From Luteimicrobium album (GTDB taxonomy: Bacteria; Actinomycetota; Actinomycetes; Actinomycetales; Cellulomonadaceae): 64,000 nucleotides of DNA. This document shows positions 37,564-48,534 of the stretch, piece after piece. Location of the stretch: the NCBI RefSeq assembly GCF_030161555.1, contig NZ_BSUK01000001.1, positions 2,542,001-2,606,000 of the forward strand, written 5' to 3'. The translations under genes and the position numbers were made by a program. The notes beneath the pieces were generated by a model. The model searched no databases. It had not been told where the DNA came from and was given only the letters and a program-made list of their open reading frames with translations. Within the stretch, counting starts at the first letter, position 1. Each line of letters opens with the position of its first letter.

Positions 37564-38738
37564 GTGAGCCCCCACACCGAGGACCGGCAGGCCGTGCGCT
37601 CAGCTCCCCGGGTGGTGGTGGCCCCGGACTCCTTCAAGGGCTCGGCGCCCGCGGCCGACGTGGCGCAGTTCCTGGCCGAAGGGGTGCTGCGCGCCCGTCC
37701 CGACGCGGAGGTCGTGCGGCTCCCCATGGCCGACGGGGAGAGGGCACGCTCGACGCGCTCGCCGCCGCGTGGGGCGTCGAGAAGCGGCGCGCAAAGACGG
37801 TCGACGCGCTCGGGCGCCCGACGACGGCACGGTGGGCGACGTCTGCGGACGGCCGCCTCGCCGTCGTCGAGCTGGCAGAGGCCAGCGGGCTGCCCGGCGT
37901 CGTGGACGTCCTGCCGCAACCGCTCCTCGCGACGACGTTCGGCACGGGGCTCGTGCTGCGCGAGGCGCTCGACGCCGGTGCGTCCGAGATCCTCCTGTGC
38001 CTGGGCGGCTCGGCGACGACGGACGGCGGGTCCGGGATCCTGCGGGCGCTCGGCGTGCGCCCGCTGGACGCGGACGGCGAGCCCGTGCCCGACGGCGGTG
38101 AGGGGCTCGCGCGCGTCGCGAGCCTCGACCTGGCGGGGCTCCACCCGCGGGCGCGCGCCGCGCGGTGGCGTCTCGCCGTGGACGTGACGAACCCGCTCGT
38201 CGGGCCGCGCGGGGCAGCCCGGGTCTTCGGCCCCCAGAAGGGGGCGAGCGACGTCGACGTGGACTACCTCGACGCGGGCCTCGAGCGGTGGGCCGGAGTG
38301 CTCGCCGACGCGACCGGCGTCGACGTGCGGGAGCTGCCGGGAGCCGGGGCGGCGGGCGGAGTCGCGGGCGGGCTGCACGCCGTCCTCGGGGCCGCGCTCG
38401 AACCCGGTGCCGCGCTCGTGGCCGACGCCGTCGGGCTCGCGAACGCCGTCGCCGACGCCGCGCTCGTGCTCACGGGGGAGGGCTCGTTCGACTCCCAGTC
38501 CGTCGGCGGCAAGGTCGCCGACCAGGTGGCGGCCGTCGCGGGCCGTGCGCCCGCGCGCCCGCCCGTCGTCGTGGTCGCGGGGCAGGTGCTGCTGCCCGCG
38601 TCGCGCGCCGCGGAGGCGGGGATCACGGCCGCCTTCAGCCTCGCCGGCGGGCCGGCGACGCTCGCGGAGCTCGTCGTGCACACGCCGACCCGCCTCGCCG
38701 ACGTCGCCGAGAACGTCACGCGGCTCGTGCTGCGCTGA
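37564..38738 (+). CDS. glxK: Glycerate 2-kinase (GckA/GlxK family; apparent frameshift)
   Basis: About 391 residues when joined. APDSFKGSAPAADVAQFLAEG near residue 20, cut at 21; LPMADGGEGT once one base is added to the G4 run 37735-37738; LCLGGSATTDGGSGILRALG; FGPQKGAS; and LTGEGSFDSQSVGGKV are the blocks of type II glycerate kinases. It phosphorylates glycerate to 2-phosphoglycerate in glyoxylate or serine breakdown. A TAGGGT -10-like box at 37551-37556 places the start of transcription at the GTG 37564, so a leaderless mRNA is likely and I prefer this start over ATG 37543. It overlaps the convergent MFS gene by 23 bases. Confidence 0.85.
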
Positions 38739-39954
38739 GCCGCGGCCGGCGCGGGATCCACCGCCACAGCGCGAGCGCCGCGGCGTACCCCAGCGCCCCC
38801 GACACGACGACACCCGCCGCGAGGCTCGCGAGCGCCGTGATCGCGGACAGGAGGAGCGGCCCGACGCCGGCGCCGCCGTCGGCCAGCTCGCGCCAGATCC
38901 CCAGGAAGGTGGGCCGCCCGACCGACGGCGACGTGTCCGCGCCGAGCGTCATGACGATGCCCGCCCCGATGCCGTTGCCGAAGCCCAGGAGCATCGAGAC
39001 GGCGGTGAAGGGCACGATCGCGTGGGTGAGCGGCATCATGACCATCGCCGACGCCATGAGCAGCATCGACGGCACCGCGACCCACTCGCGACCGCGCCGG
39101 TCCATGACCTTGCCCGCCGGATAGAAGACGAGCATGTCGACGGCGCCCGCGATCCCGTAGACGATCGACGCCGTCGTGGGGGCGAGGCCGATGTGCGCGG
39201 CCCAGAGCGGGATGACGACCTGCCGGCTCGCCCGGACGGCCGAGAGCAGGAAGACGCCCGAGCCCAGGGTGGCGAAGGTGCGCCAGTGGTCGTGGAGCAT
39301 CCCGCGCGTCGTCACGGGGGCGGCGGCCTCGGCGCTCGCGCCCGCGACGGCGGTGTGCCGCCGGGTCGGGGTCTCGAGGTCCGGCACCCGGTACGCGAGG
39401 AGGCCTGCCGCGACCACGGCGACGAGCGCCACCACGTACCCGCCCGGCTTGCCCATGACGTGCATGACGGCCGCGCCGAGGAACGGGCCGACGAACACGC
39501 CGACCCGCATGCTGCCGCCCAGCGTCGACATGGCGCGGGCGCGCAGGTGGATCGGCACGGCCTCGGTCAGGTACGACTGCCGGGCCAGGTTGAACACCGA
39601 GCTCGCGCACCCGACGAGCAGGACGCCGGCCACGAGCGGCCACAGCCCGGCGTCGACGAGGCACAGCGCGAGCCCGACGACGCTGATCCCGGCCGCGGCG
39701 ACCATCGACCAGCGCTCGCCCACCCGGGTGGTGAGGATGCCGGCCGGGATGTTCGACAGGATCGAGCCGATCCCCAGCAGCGCGACGATCAGCGAGGCGA
39801 CGGCCAGCGACGCGCCACGGTCGACCGCGGTGAGCGGCACGACGGGCAGCATCGCGCCCTCGGCCAGTCCGAACAGGATCGACGGGCCGAACGCCGCGAC
39901 CGCGATGCTGCGGAGGCTGAAGTCTCCCGTCGTCGCACTCACGGCGGTGGGCAT
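38716..39954 (-). CDS. MFS transporter (12-TM)
   Basis: 412 residues with twelve membrane segments. LFGLAEGAMLPVVPLTAVDRG starts TM1, cut at 21; motif A-like GILTTRVGERWSMV follows TM2; the C-half repeat is FYPAGKVMDRRGREWVA. Substrate is not deducible. The ATG overlaps the RidA stop (ATGA), linking it to the D-amino-acid block upstream, so uptake or export of an amino acid or its breakdown product is a reasonable guess. A TTG codon precedes the chosen ATG. Confidence 0.82.
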   Translation of the reverse strand: MPTAVSATTGDFSLRSIAVAAFGPSILFGLAEGAMLPVVPLTAVDRGASLAVASLIVALLGIGSILSNIPAGILTTRVGERWSMVAAAGISVVGLALCLVDAGLWPLVAGVLLVGCASSVFNLARQSYLTEAVPIHLRARAMSTLGGSMRVGVFVGPFLGAAVMHVMGKPGGYVVALVAVVAAGLLAYRVPDLETPTRRHTAVAGASAEAAAPVTTRGMLHDHWRTFATLGSGVFLLSAVRASRQVVIPLWAAHIGLAPTTASIVYGIAGAVDMLVFYPAGKVMDRRGREWVAVPSMLLMASAMVMMPLTHAIVPFTAVSMLLGFGNGIGAGIVMTLGADTSPSVGRPTFLGIWRELADGGAGVGPLLLSAITALASLAAGVVVSGALGYAAALALWRWIPRRPRLSAARAA

Positions 39955-40360
39955 CAATCGGCGACCGCGAACGCGTCGATCTCGACGAGCATCTCCTCGC
40001 GGGGCAGCCCCACGAACACCGTGGTGCGGCTCGGCAGCACGCCCGACGGCGAGTTCGCCGCGACGAACGCGCCGTACGCCTCGTTCATGATCGGGAAGTC
40101 CTCGCGCTTGGTCAGGTACACGCGGAGCATGACGACGTCGTCGAACGTGGCACCCGACGCCTCGACGATCGCCTTGACGTTCTGGAGTGTGCGGGTCGTC
40201 TGCGCGGCCACGTCGCCGGGGAAGAGGTACTCGCCGGTCGCCGGGTCCTGCGGGCCCTGGCCCGACACCTGCACGAACGGGCCCTTGCGCACGCCCTGGT
40301 GGAACGTGTGGGCGGGCGCGGGCGCGCCGTCGGTCCGCAGGGGGTCTTCTCGGTCGTCAT
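39954..40360 (-). CDS. RidA-family enamine/imine deaminase (apparent frameshift)
   Basis: About 135 residues when joined. GPFVQVSGQGPQDPATGEY, QTTRTLQNVKAIVEASGATF, VVMLRVYLT and LPSRTTVFVGLPREEMLVEI follow the RidA/YjgF pattern; the key arginine is in LPSRTTV. It hydrolyses reactive 2-aminoacrylate-type enamines released by PLP dehydratases. That fits its place just after a D-serine-dehydratase-like gene. One base in the G5 run 40340-40344 joins the MTTEKTPLRTDG start to the rest. GAAGGAG precedes the ATG. Confidence 0.85.
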
Positions 40361-40415
40361 GGTGCAGGGCTCCTTCGGTGTTGCTGGGGCTACGGGCGTA
40401 CGGGTGGGGGTGGGC

Positions 40416-41772
40416 TCAGAAGTCGAACGACACGAGCCCGAGCGGGCGGTCGCCGTCGACGACGATGCCCACGCGCCACTTGTCGAAGAGGGTGCACGGG
40501 TGGGAGATCCCGAACCCGATCACGTCGCCGGGGTGCACGTGCAGGGTCTCCGGGCCGAGGCGCGCCGAGTCGATGTCCAGGCGCAGGAAGAGGTGCTCGT
40601 CGTTGAGGTCGGTGACCGTCGCGCGGGAGAGCTCGAGCGGCGCGCCGAGCGTCCGGCCGTCGTCCCCGCGGGAACGCAGCCACAGCGCGCGCGGCAGGTC
40701 GAGGTCGTACGGGACGTCGCGCCGTCCGACGCCCACGAGCACCAGACCGGGCTCCGGGACCGAGACGACCGAGCCCCACACCGTCGCCGCGGCGCGCAGC
40801 GGCTCCGCGCCGGGCACCCGGGAGAACGCGTCCAGGTGCGCGTAGTGGCCGTGGTCGTGGACCACGTACGAGCCCGAGCGCACGACGACGCGCGGCGCGT
40901 GCCCCGCGGCCGGCCCGCCCGGGGGAACGGGCCGGGCAGCACCTGGAGCACCACGTCCACGAACGCGCTCCCGCCCGCGCTCACGACGACGTCCCCGCCG
41001 GTGACCAGGTCTTCCGCGACGAGCTGCTCGGCCACGTCGCGCAGGCCGCGCAGGTAGTCGGCGACCCGCTCTCGGGTCTCCGGCGTCGACTCGCCCGCGA
41101 CCGAGCCCTCGTAGCCCGCCACCCCGCGGAGCGTGAGCCCGCTCGACCGCACCGCGCGCGCCAGACCCAGGGCGTCCGCCGTCGAGCGCACGCCCGTCCG
41201 GCCGCCGGGCACCCCGATCTCCACGAGCACGCCGAGGCGGCCGCGGACGTCGTCCGACGCGCCCGCGAGCCCGCGCGACAGCATCGTCAGGCCCTCGACC
41301 GAGTCGACGTACAGCCACAGCTTCGCGCCCTCGTCGCGCTCCAGGTCGTCACGCACCCAGATGATCTCGTCGGGGTCCGTCAGCTCGTTGGCCAGCAGCA
41401 CGCGGCGCGTGCCCCAGTCCCGGACCACCCGGAGCTGGTTCGGGGTCGCGACCGTCGCACCCCACGCGCCCGCCGCGAGCTGGCGCGCGAAGATCTGCGC
41501 CGACATGTGCGTCTTGACGTGCGGGGCGTGCTCCACCGAACCCGGGGCGCCCGCCGCCTCGCCCGCCTCGCGGACCGACGTCGCCATGACCGCCACGTTG
41601 TGGTCGAGGGAACCGGTCTGCAGGGTCAGGATGGGCAGCCCGAAGGGCCGTCGTCGACCGTCGCGGTGCCGATCATCAGCCCGTCGCCCGCCGTCTCGCC
41701 GCGCAGGCGCAGCCCCTTGGTGCGTGGGCCGACGACGACCGGCTCCAGCGGCCGATCGAGGCGCTCCGTCAT
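40416..41772 (-). CDS. PLP-dependent D-serine dehydratase/D-threonine aldolase-like enzyme (two apparent frameshifts)
   Basis: About 452 residues when joined. An alanine-racemase-type barrel carries the PLP lysine in APHVKTHMSAQIF near residue 85, and GRLGVLVEIGVPGGRTGVR follows. The C-terminal D-serine-dehydratase-like domain has LHVHPGDVIGFGISHPCTLF and DKWR, whose H-P-C supplies the zinc ligands. It should deaminate or cleave a D-beta-hydroxy amino acid. Missing bases are inferred at about 41645-41649 and in the G5 run 40921-40925. It lies 32 bases after the D-aminoacylase gene and is followed by RidA, a coherent D-amino-acid breakdown set. Confidence 0.83.
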
Positions 41773-41804
41773 GCCGTCTCCTGTTCCGTCGGTGGTCGCG
41801 CGGG

Positions 41805-43375
41805 TCATCCGTCGACCAGCGCCCCACCCGCCAACACGTGCCGCCCCCGACGACGACGTCGTCCACCCCCTGCGCGGGCGTGCGCGGGTCCTCGTAGGTC
41901 GCCAGGTCCCGCACGGTGGCCGGGTCGACGAGCGCGAGGTCCGCGACCGCGCCCACCCGGACCTCGCCGCGACCCGCCAGACCGAAGCGGCGAGCCGCCC
42001 GCGTGGACAGGTGCCAGGTGGCGTCCGCCCAGGACCAGTCTCCCGCACCCACGTGCTCCGACGCGAAACGGGCGAACGCGCCCCAGCCGCGCGGGTGCGG
42101 CCGGCCGCCCGCGTAGATCGCGTCCGAGCCCGCGAGCTGGGCCTCGTGGTTCGCGAGCGCGCGCACCGAGCCCGCCGAGTTCGTCGGGGGCTGCGCGAAC
42201 ACGCAGCCCGCCTGCAGCCGCGTGCTCACCAGCAGCTCCAGCGCCGTGTCCTCCGCGTCCAGCCCCAGCCGCTCCGCGACGTCCAGCAGCGCCAGGCCCT
42301 CCGTCCAGCGCAGCTCGCCCGGCACGTTCGCCATCGTCACCCGCGCCCACAGGTCCGCGAGCCCCGGGAAGTGCTCCGTGCGCAGGCGCTCTCGCACCGC
42401 CGGGTCCCGCAGCAGAGCCACCGTGCGGTCCGGCTCCGCGATCGGCAACCACGTCGGCAGCGTCACCATCGACAGGATCGAGCTGCCCCGTAGGTACGGG
42501 TACGAGTCGAACGTCACGTCCAGGCCCGAAGCCCGCGCGTCGTCCACGTACCCCGCCAGCTCCTCGGCGGGACCGTGGTAGTGCGACACGTGCGTCGCCA
42601 CCCCCGACGCCCGCGCGATCCGCACCAGCTCCGCGAACGCCCGGCCCGCCTTCTCCTCGTAGCCGCGCATGTGGCTCACGTGCGGCACGCCGCGCGCCGC
42701 GCACACCCGCGCGAGCGCCACCAGCTCCGCCTCGTCCGCGTACGCCGCCGGCACGTACTCGAGCCCCGTCGACATCCCGACGGCGCCGTCGTCCAGGGCC
42801 CGCTCCAGCAGCGCGACCATCGCGGCGACCTCGTCGTCCGTGGCCGGGCGGGCGTCCGCGCCCGTCACCGCGTACCGGATCGTGCCGTGCGGGGCGAGCA
42901 CCTCGACGTTGAGCGGGAGCCCGGCATACGTCGCCTTGAGCTTCTTGACCGTGCCGCCCGCGAAGGTGGGGTGGGCGCCGTTGATCGCGCGGAAGTACTC
43001 GGTCGAGAACCCGAACGCGTCGCCGTCCGGTGGGGTCGGGGCGAAGCCGATGCCGTCCTGGCCCACGACGATCGTCGTGATGCCTTGGCGCAGCATCGCG
43101 AGCTGCACGTCGGGGTCGAACACGGCCGCCTCGCCGTGGACGTGCGCGTCGATCAGCCCGGGCAGCAGCAGCCGCCCCCGCCCCTCGATCACGTCGACGG
43201 GCTCCGGTGCCGCCAGGAGGCGCCTGTCGAGGCTGCCCGTGGGCGCGATCTCGCGGATCAGCCCCGCGGTGACCAGCACGTCGACGAGCGGGCCGCCGTC
43301 GGGAAACTCGGAGGACGGGACGCGGACGCCCCGGAGGAGGAGGCTGCCCGGCCGAGCCGTGCTGGAAGGCGACAC
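41805..43375 (-). CDS. N-acyl-D-amino-acid deacylase (D-aminoacylase; apparent frameshift near the 3' end)
   Basis: About 523 residues when joined. Amidohydrolase fold: LLLPGLIDAHVHGEAAVFD gives the HxH metal pair near residue 68; HVSHMRGYEEKAG and VATHVSHYHGPAEE supply the other histidines; GLEYVPAAYADEAELVALA is typical of D-aminoacylases. It removes the acyl group from N-acyl-D-amino acids. The usual cysteine/lysine metal bridge was not located with certainty. One base in the C5 run 41844-41848 restores the end VVVGGRHVLAGGALVDG. The GTG at 43375 has no ribosome site and begins ten bases past hairpin repeat D. Confidence 0.83.
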
Positions 43376-43384
43376 GGTGGGAGA

Positions 43385-43481
43385 GGGGGCGGGGAGGGGG
43401 TCGCGGGTCGTGGCGGGTCTGGCGGGAGGTCGCGAGGAACGAGTGACCGGATGGAAGACCCGCGACCCCCTCCCCGCCCCC
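43385..43481. repeat. Conserved-loop hairpin repeat, copy D
   Basis: Arms 43385-43409 and 43457-43481 are exact reverse complements over 25 bases. The 47-base loop 43410-43456, read on the minus strand, starts TTCCATCCGGTCACTCGTT and ends CTCCCGCCAGACCCGCCAC; it is the most diverged copy, with changes in its middle. It fills the space between the GH20 stop (43517) and the D-aminoacylase start (43375), both on the minus strand. Confidence 0.88.
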
Positions 43482-43516
43482 GACAGAACCCGACCCGGAC
43501 GCGACACCGACCACCA

Positions 43517-45286
43517 TCAGCCCCCGACCTCGTTCGTCCGGACCCCCGACGAGTCCTCGACCCAACCCCCGACGCCCCCGAAACCGCCCGCCGCGAGCTC
43601 GGCGGCGAGGTCCCGGGGGTGGCCGGCGACGCCCGGGCGCGTCTGCCACGGGTGCGGGCCCGCGAGCGGCCGGAACTCGACGCCGACCGCGGCGAGCCGA
43701 GGGAGGTGGTCGCGCTCGAGGCGCTCGACGAACGCGTCGGTGTCGCGCTCGTCGACGGGTTGCCCGGTCCAGACGACGTCGGCGAACGCGGCGAGGCGGG
43801 GGAACGCCGCGTAGTCGAGGCGCCGGGCGGAGTCGAGGTGCTCGGTCCACAGCTCAGCTTGCGCGCCGAGGAGCTTGCCGGGGAGCGCGCCCGGGTCGGT
43901 GACGCCGGCCTCGGCGAGCGCGCCGGCGGGCAGGGGCTCGAACCGGTGGACGTCCCGGAGGGTGTGGAGGAACCCGACCGGGACGGGCTCGTCGGGGCCG
44001 TCGCCGGCGCGGTGGTCGAGGTAGACGGCCTGCTCGGGGGCCATGACGACGTCGTGCCCGGCGGCCATGGCCTGGAGCCCGACGGTCCACCCGCGCCAGG
44101 CGGTCACGACGGTCTCGCGGGGCAGGGTGTCGTGGCCGGGGCGGAACGCCTCGTCCCAGACGACGGGGCGGCGCCCACCGGCGACGACGTGCCGGGCGAG
44201 CGAGCCGAGGAACGAGCCATGGAGATCGGCGACGTCGTCGAGACCGAGATCGGCCGCGCGTCGGACGATGTCCGGGTTGGCACGCCACAGCGCGATCGGG
44301 ACCTCGTCGCCGCCGAGCGCGACGTACGGGGCGTCGAACACGTCCATGACCTCGTCGAGGACGTCCCGGAAGAACGCGAGGGTCTCCTCGGACGGGTCGA
44401 GGACCTCGGTGCTGATGCCCCAGGTGGTGCGGACCTCGTGGGGCTGCTTGCGCGTGCCGAGCTCGGGGTACGCGGCGACGGCCGCCTCGACGTGACCCGG
44501 CACGTCGATCTCGGGGACCACGGTCACCCCGTGCGCGCGGGCGTGGGCGACGACCTCCCGGAGGTCGTCCTGTGTGTAGAAGCCGCCGTGGGGGCGGCCG
44601 TCGAACACTCCGGCGCGCCACGTGCCGACGCCCGACTCGCGCCGCCACGACCCCACCTCGGTCAGGCGCGGGTACCGACGGGACTCGAACCGCCAGCCCT
44701 GGTCGTCGGTGAGGTGGAGCTGGACGACGTTGAGGTGGTGGGCGGCGGCGAGCTCGACGAACCGGAGGACGTCGTGCTTGGGCAGGAAGTGGCGGGCCAC
44801 GTCGAGCAGGACGCCGCGCCACTCGTGGGCGGGGTCGTCGTTCGCGGAGAGCCCGCCGGGCACGGTGAGGGGCGTGCCGTCGACCGGGGCGCGGCGGAAC
44901 GCGCGCGGGCCGGCGAGCTGGCGGAGCGTCTGCGCCCCGGCGTGCGCCCCGGCGACGTCCGAAGCGGTGACGACGACGGCGTCGGCGCCGGTCCGCAGGG
45001 TGTAGCCACCCGGTGCGACGGTCGCGTCGAGGACGAACGACACCGTCGGGCGGTCGTCGCGTGCGTCGTCGGTCTCCCAGCCGAGCGTCAGCCCCGTCGC
45101 GTCTTCCGTCTGCCGCTTCCAGGTGGCCGCCGCGGCCGTGAGCTCGGGCGCGGTGCGGACGGCCGTCGTCGGGCCGACGACGAACGGGCCCGCGAGCGGC
45201 GCGTGCACGACCGCCCGGCGGAAGCCGGGGACGGGCCACGGGAGCGCGGAGGGGTCGGGCAGGGGATCGGGACCGTCGTCAGGCAC
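43517..45286 (-). CDS. Glycoside hydrolase family 20 beta-N-acetylhexosaminidase
   Basis: 589 residues. The N-terminal GH20b domain is followed by the catalytic barrel: EWRGVLLDVARHFLPKHDVL, HHLNVVQLHLTDDQGWRFES, the catalytic D-E pair in APYVALGGDEVPIALW near residue 320, and DVVWTGQPV late. It removes terminal N-acetylglucosamine or galactosamine. No signal peptide is visible, so it should act in the cytosol on imported oligosaccharides or wall fragments. It heads the minus-strand block GH20 - D-aminoacylase - dehydratase - RidA - MFS. It is divergent from a LacI regulator, 191 bases away. Confidence 0.92.
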   Translation of the reverse strand: MPDDGPDPLPDPSALPWPVPGFRRAVVHAPLAGPFVVGPTTAVRTAPELTAAAATWKRQTEDATGLTLGWETDDARDDRPTVSFVLDATVAPGGYTLRTGADAVVVTASDVAGAHAGAQTLRQLAGPRAFRRAPVDGTPLTVPGGLSANDDPAHEWRGVLLDVARHFLPKHDVLRFVELAAAHHLNVVQLHLTDDQGWRFESRRYPRLTEVGSWRRESGVGTWRAGVFDGRPHGGFYTQDDLREVVAHARAHGVTVVPEIDVPGHVEAAVAAYPELGTRKQPHEVRTTWGISTEVLDPSEETLAFFRDVLDEVMDVFDAPYVALGGDEVPIALWRANPDIVRRAADLGLDDVADLHGSFLGSLARHVVAGGRRPVVWDEAFRPGHDTLPRETVVTAWRGWTVGLQAMAAGHDVVMAPEQAVYLDHRAGDGPDEPVPVGFLHTLRDVHRFEPLPAGALAEAGVTDPGALPGKLLGAQAELWTEHLDSARRLDYAAFPRLAAFADVVWTGQPVDERDTDAFVERLERDHLPRLAAVGVEFRPLAGPHPWQTRPGVAGHPRDLAAELAAGGFGGVGGWVEDSSGVRTNEVGG

Positions 45287-45439
45287 GGGTCCGAGCCTAT
45301 CGAGGCGGCGTCGACGCCCGCCGCCGCCGACCGCCCGCCGGGACAGTCACTGGTCACGGCTCGCCGACCAGGCGATCGTCCCGCAGCACCGCTCAGGACG
45401 CCGGCGCCGTCGTCAAGTTTTCGCGGCGCTCGCAAGATC

Positions 45440-45458
45440 CGCGCAAGCCACTTGCGCG
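45440..45458. promoter_or_regulatory. LacI-type palindromic operator
   Basis: CGCGCAAG-CCA-CTTGCGCG is a perfect inverted repeat with 8-base arms, 19 bases before the LacI-family start codon and in the promoter region shared with GH20. A further CTCGCAAG half site lies at 45429-45436. The position suggests autoregulation and control of GH20 by the adjacent repressor. Confidence 0.6.
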
Positions 45459-45477
45459 AATGCGTAGACTGCGTCTC

Positions 45478-46498
45478 ATGGCGAAGAGGCTCTCGGACGT
45501 GGCGAAGAAGGTCGGGGTGAGCGAGGCGACCGTCTCGCGCGTCCTCAACGACAAGCCGGGCGTGTCCCAGGCGACCAGGGACGCGGTCCTGACCGCGCTC
45601 GACGTGCTCGGCTACGAGCGCCCGACCAAGCTGCGGGGGAGCGCGGCAGGCTCGTGGGCCTCGTGCTCCCGGAGCTCGTGAACCCGATCTTCCCGGCGCT
45701 CGCGGAGGTCATCGGCGGGGCGCTCGCGCAGCAGGGCTTCACGCCCGTCCTGTGCACCCGCACGGCCGGGGGCATCACGGAGGCCGAGTACGTCGACCTG
45801 CTGCTGGACCAGCACGTGTCGGGCGTGATCTTCGCGGGCGGCCTGTTCGCCGAGCGCGACGCCGACCACTCCCACTACCACCGTCTCGAGAAGATCGGCC
45901 TGCCGGTGGCGCTGGTCAACGGCGCGATCGAGTCCCTGCACTTCCCGCGGGTCTCGTGCGACGAGATCGTCGCGATGCAGCAGGCCCTCGGGCACGTGCT
46001 CTCGCTGGGGCACGAGAAGATCGGGCTGCTCCTGGGCCCCGAGGACCACATCCCGTCGGAGCGCAAGCTCGCCGCCGCCGAGCAGCTCGCGGCACGCGCG
46101 GGCAAGAAGATCGACCCGGCGCTCGTCGCGCACAGCCAGTACGCGCTCGAGGCCGGGCAGGCCTCCACCAACCGGCTGCTGGAGGCGGGCGCGACGGCGA
46201 TCGTGTGCGCGAGCGACCCCTCGCCCTGGGCGCGGTCCGGGCGGTCCGGCGGGCGGGGCTCGGGGTGCCGCGCGACGTGTCGGTCGTGGGCTACGACGAC
46301 TCCGCGCTGATGAACTCGACCGACCCCGCGCTGACGACCGTCCGGCAGCCGATCGAGCCGATGGGACGGGCCGCGGTGGACCTGTTGGCGCGCCAGATCT
46401 CGGGCGTCGACGTGCCGGCTGACGAGCTGCTCTTCGAGCCCGAGCTCGTGGTCCGCGCCTCGACCGCGGCCGCACCGGCCCGCGTCGGAGCCCGCTGA
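45478..46498 (+). CDS. LacI-family sugar-responsive repressor (two apparent frameshifts)
   Basis: About 340 residues when joined. The helix-turn-helix opens the protein (LSDVAKKVGVSEATVSRVLN), followed by the hinge GYERPTKLRG and the periplasmic-binding-protein-like effector domain (LVLPELVNPIFPALAEVI, HVSGVIFAGG, ISVVGYDDSAL-like VSVVGYDDSALMNSTDPALT, then TTVRQPIEPMGRAAVDLL). One base each in the G5 run 45635-45639 and the C4 run 46217-46220 joins the frames. It likely controls the alpha-glucosidase/ABC transporter operon downstream and perhaps GH20. Confidence 0.86.
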
Positions 46499-46638
46499 CC
46501 GGGGGCACCCGCCTCCCCTCTTCGACCTGTCGGGCGCCCACGGGACTCTGCTCCCGCGAGCGCCTGACGGGTCTTCGGCGTGCCACGAGGGTCGCGCGGG
46601 GATGACATCGAACGACAGCGAAGATCGCGTTTCGATAA

Positions 46639-48437
<1,799 letters not shown>

Positions 48438-48534
48438 CGGAGACCCACCTACCTCACCGACGACCCGACGGGAACGATCCCGTCGATCTCACCCCAGTGC
48501 AGGACCGGATGCCTGCACCTGACAAGGAGCGACG

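Noticed and set aside
40520-43507. Apparent 995-residue fusion of D-aminoacylase with the D-serine-dehydratase-like enzyme
   Set aside because: Each gene has its own start and stop once the runs at 41844 and 40921 and the break near 41645 are corrected; the join is created by missing bases.
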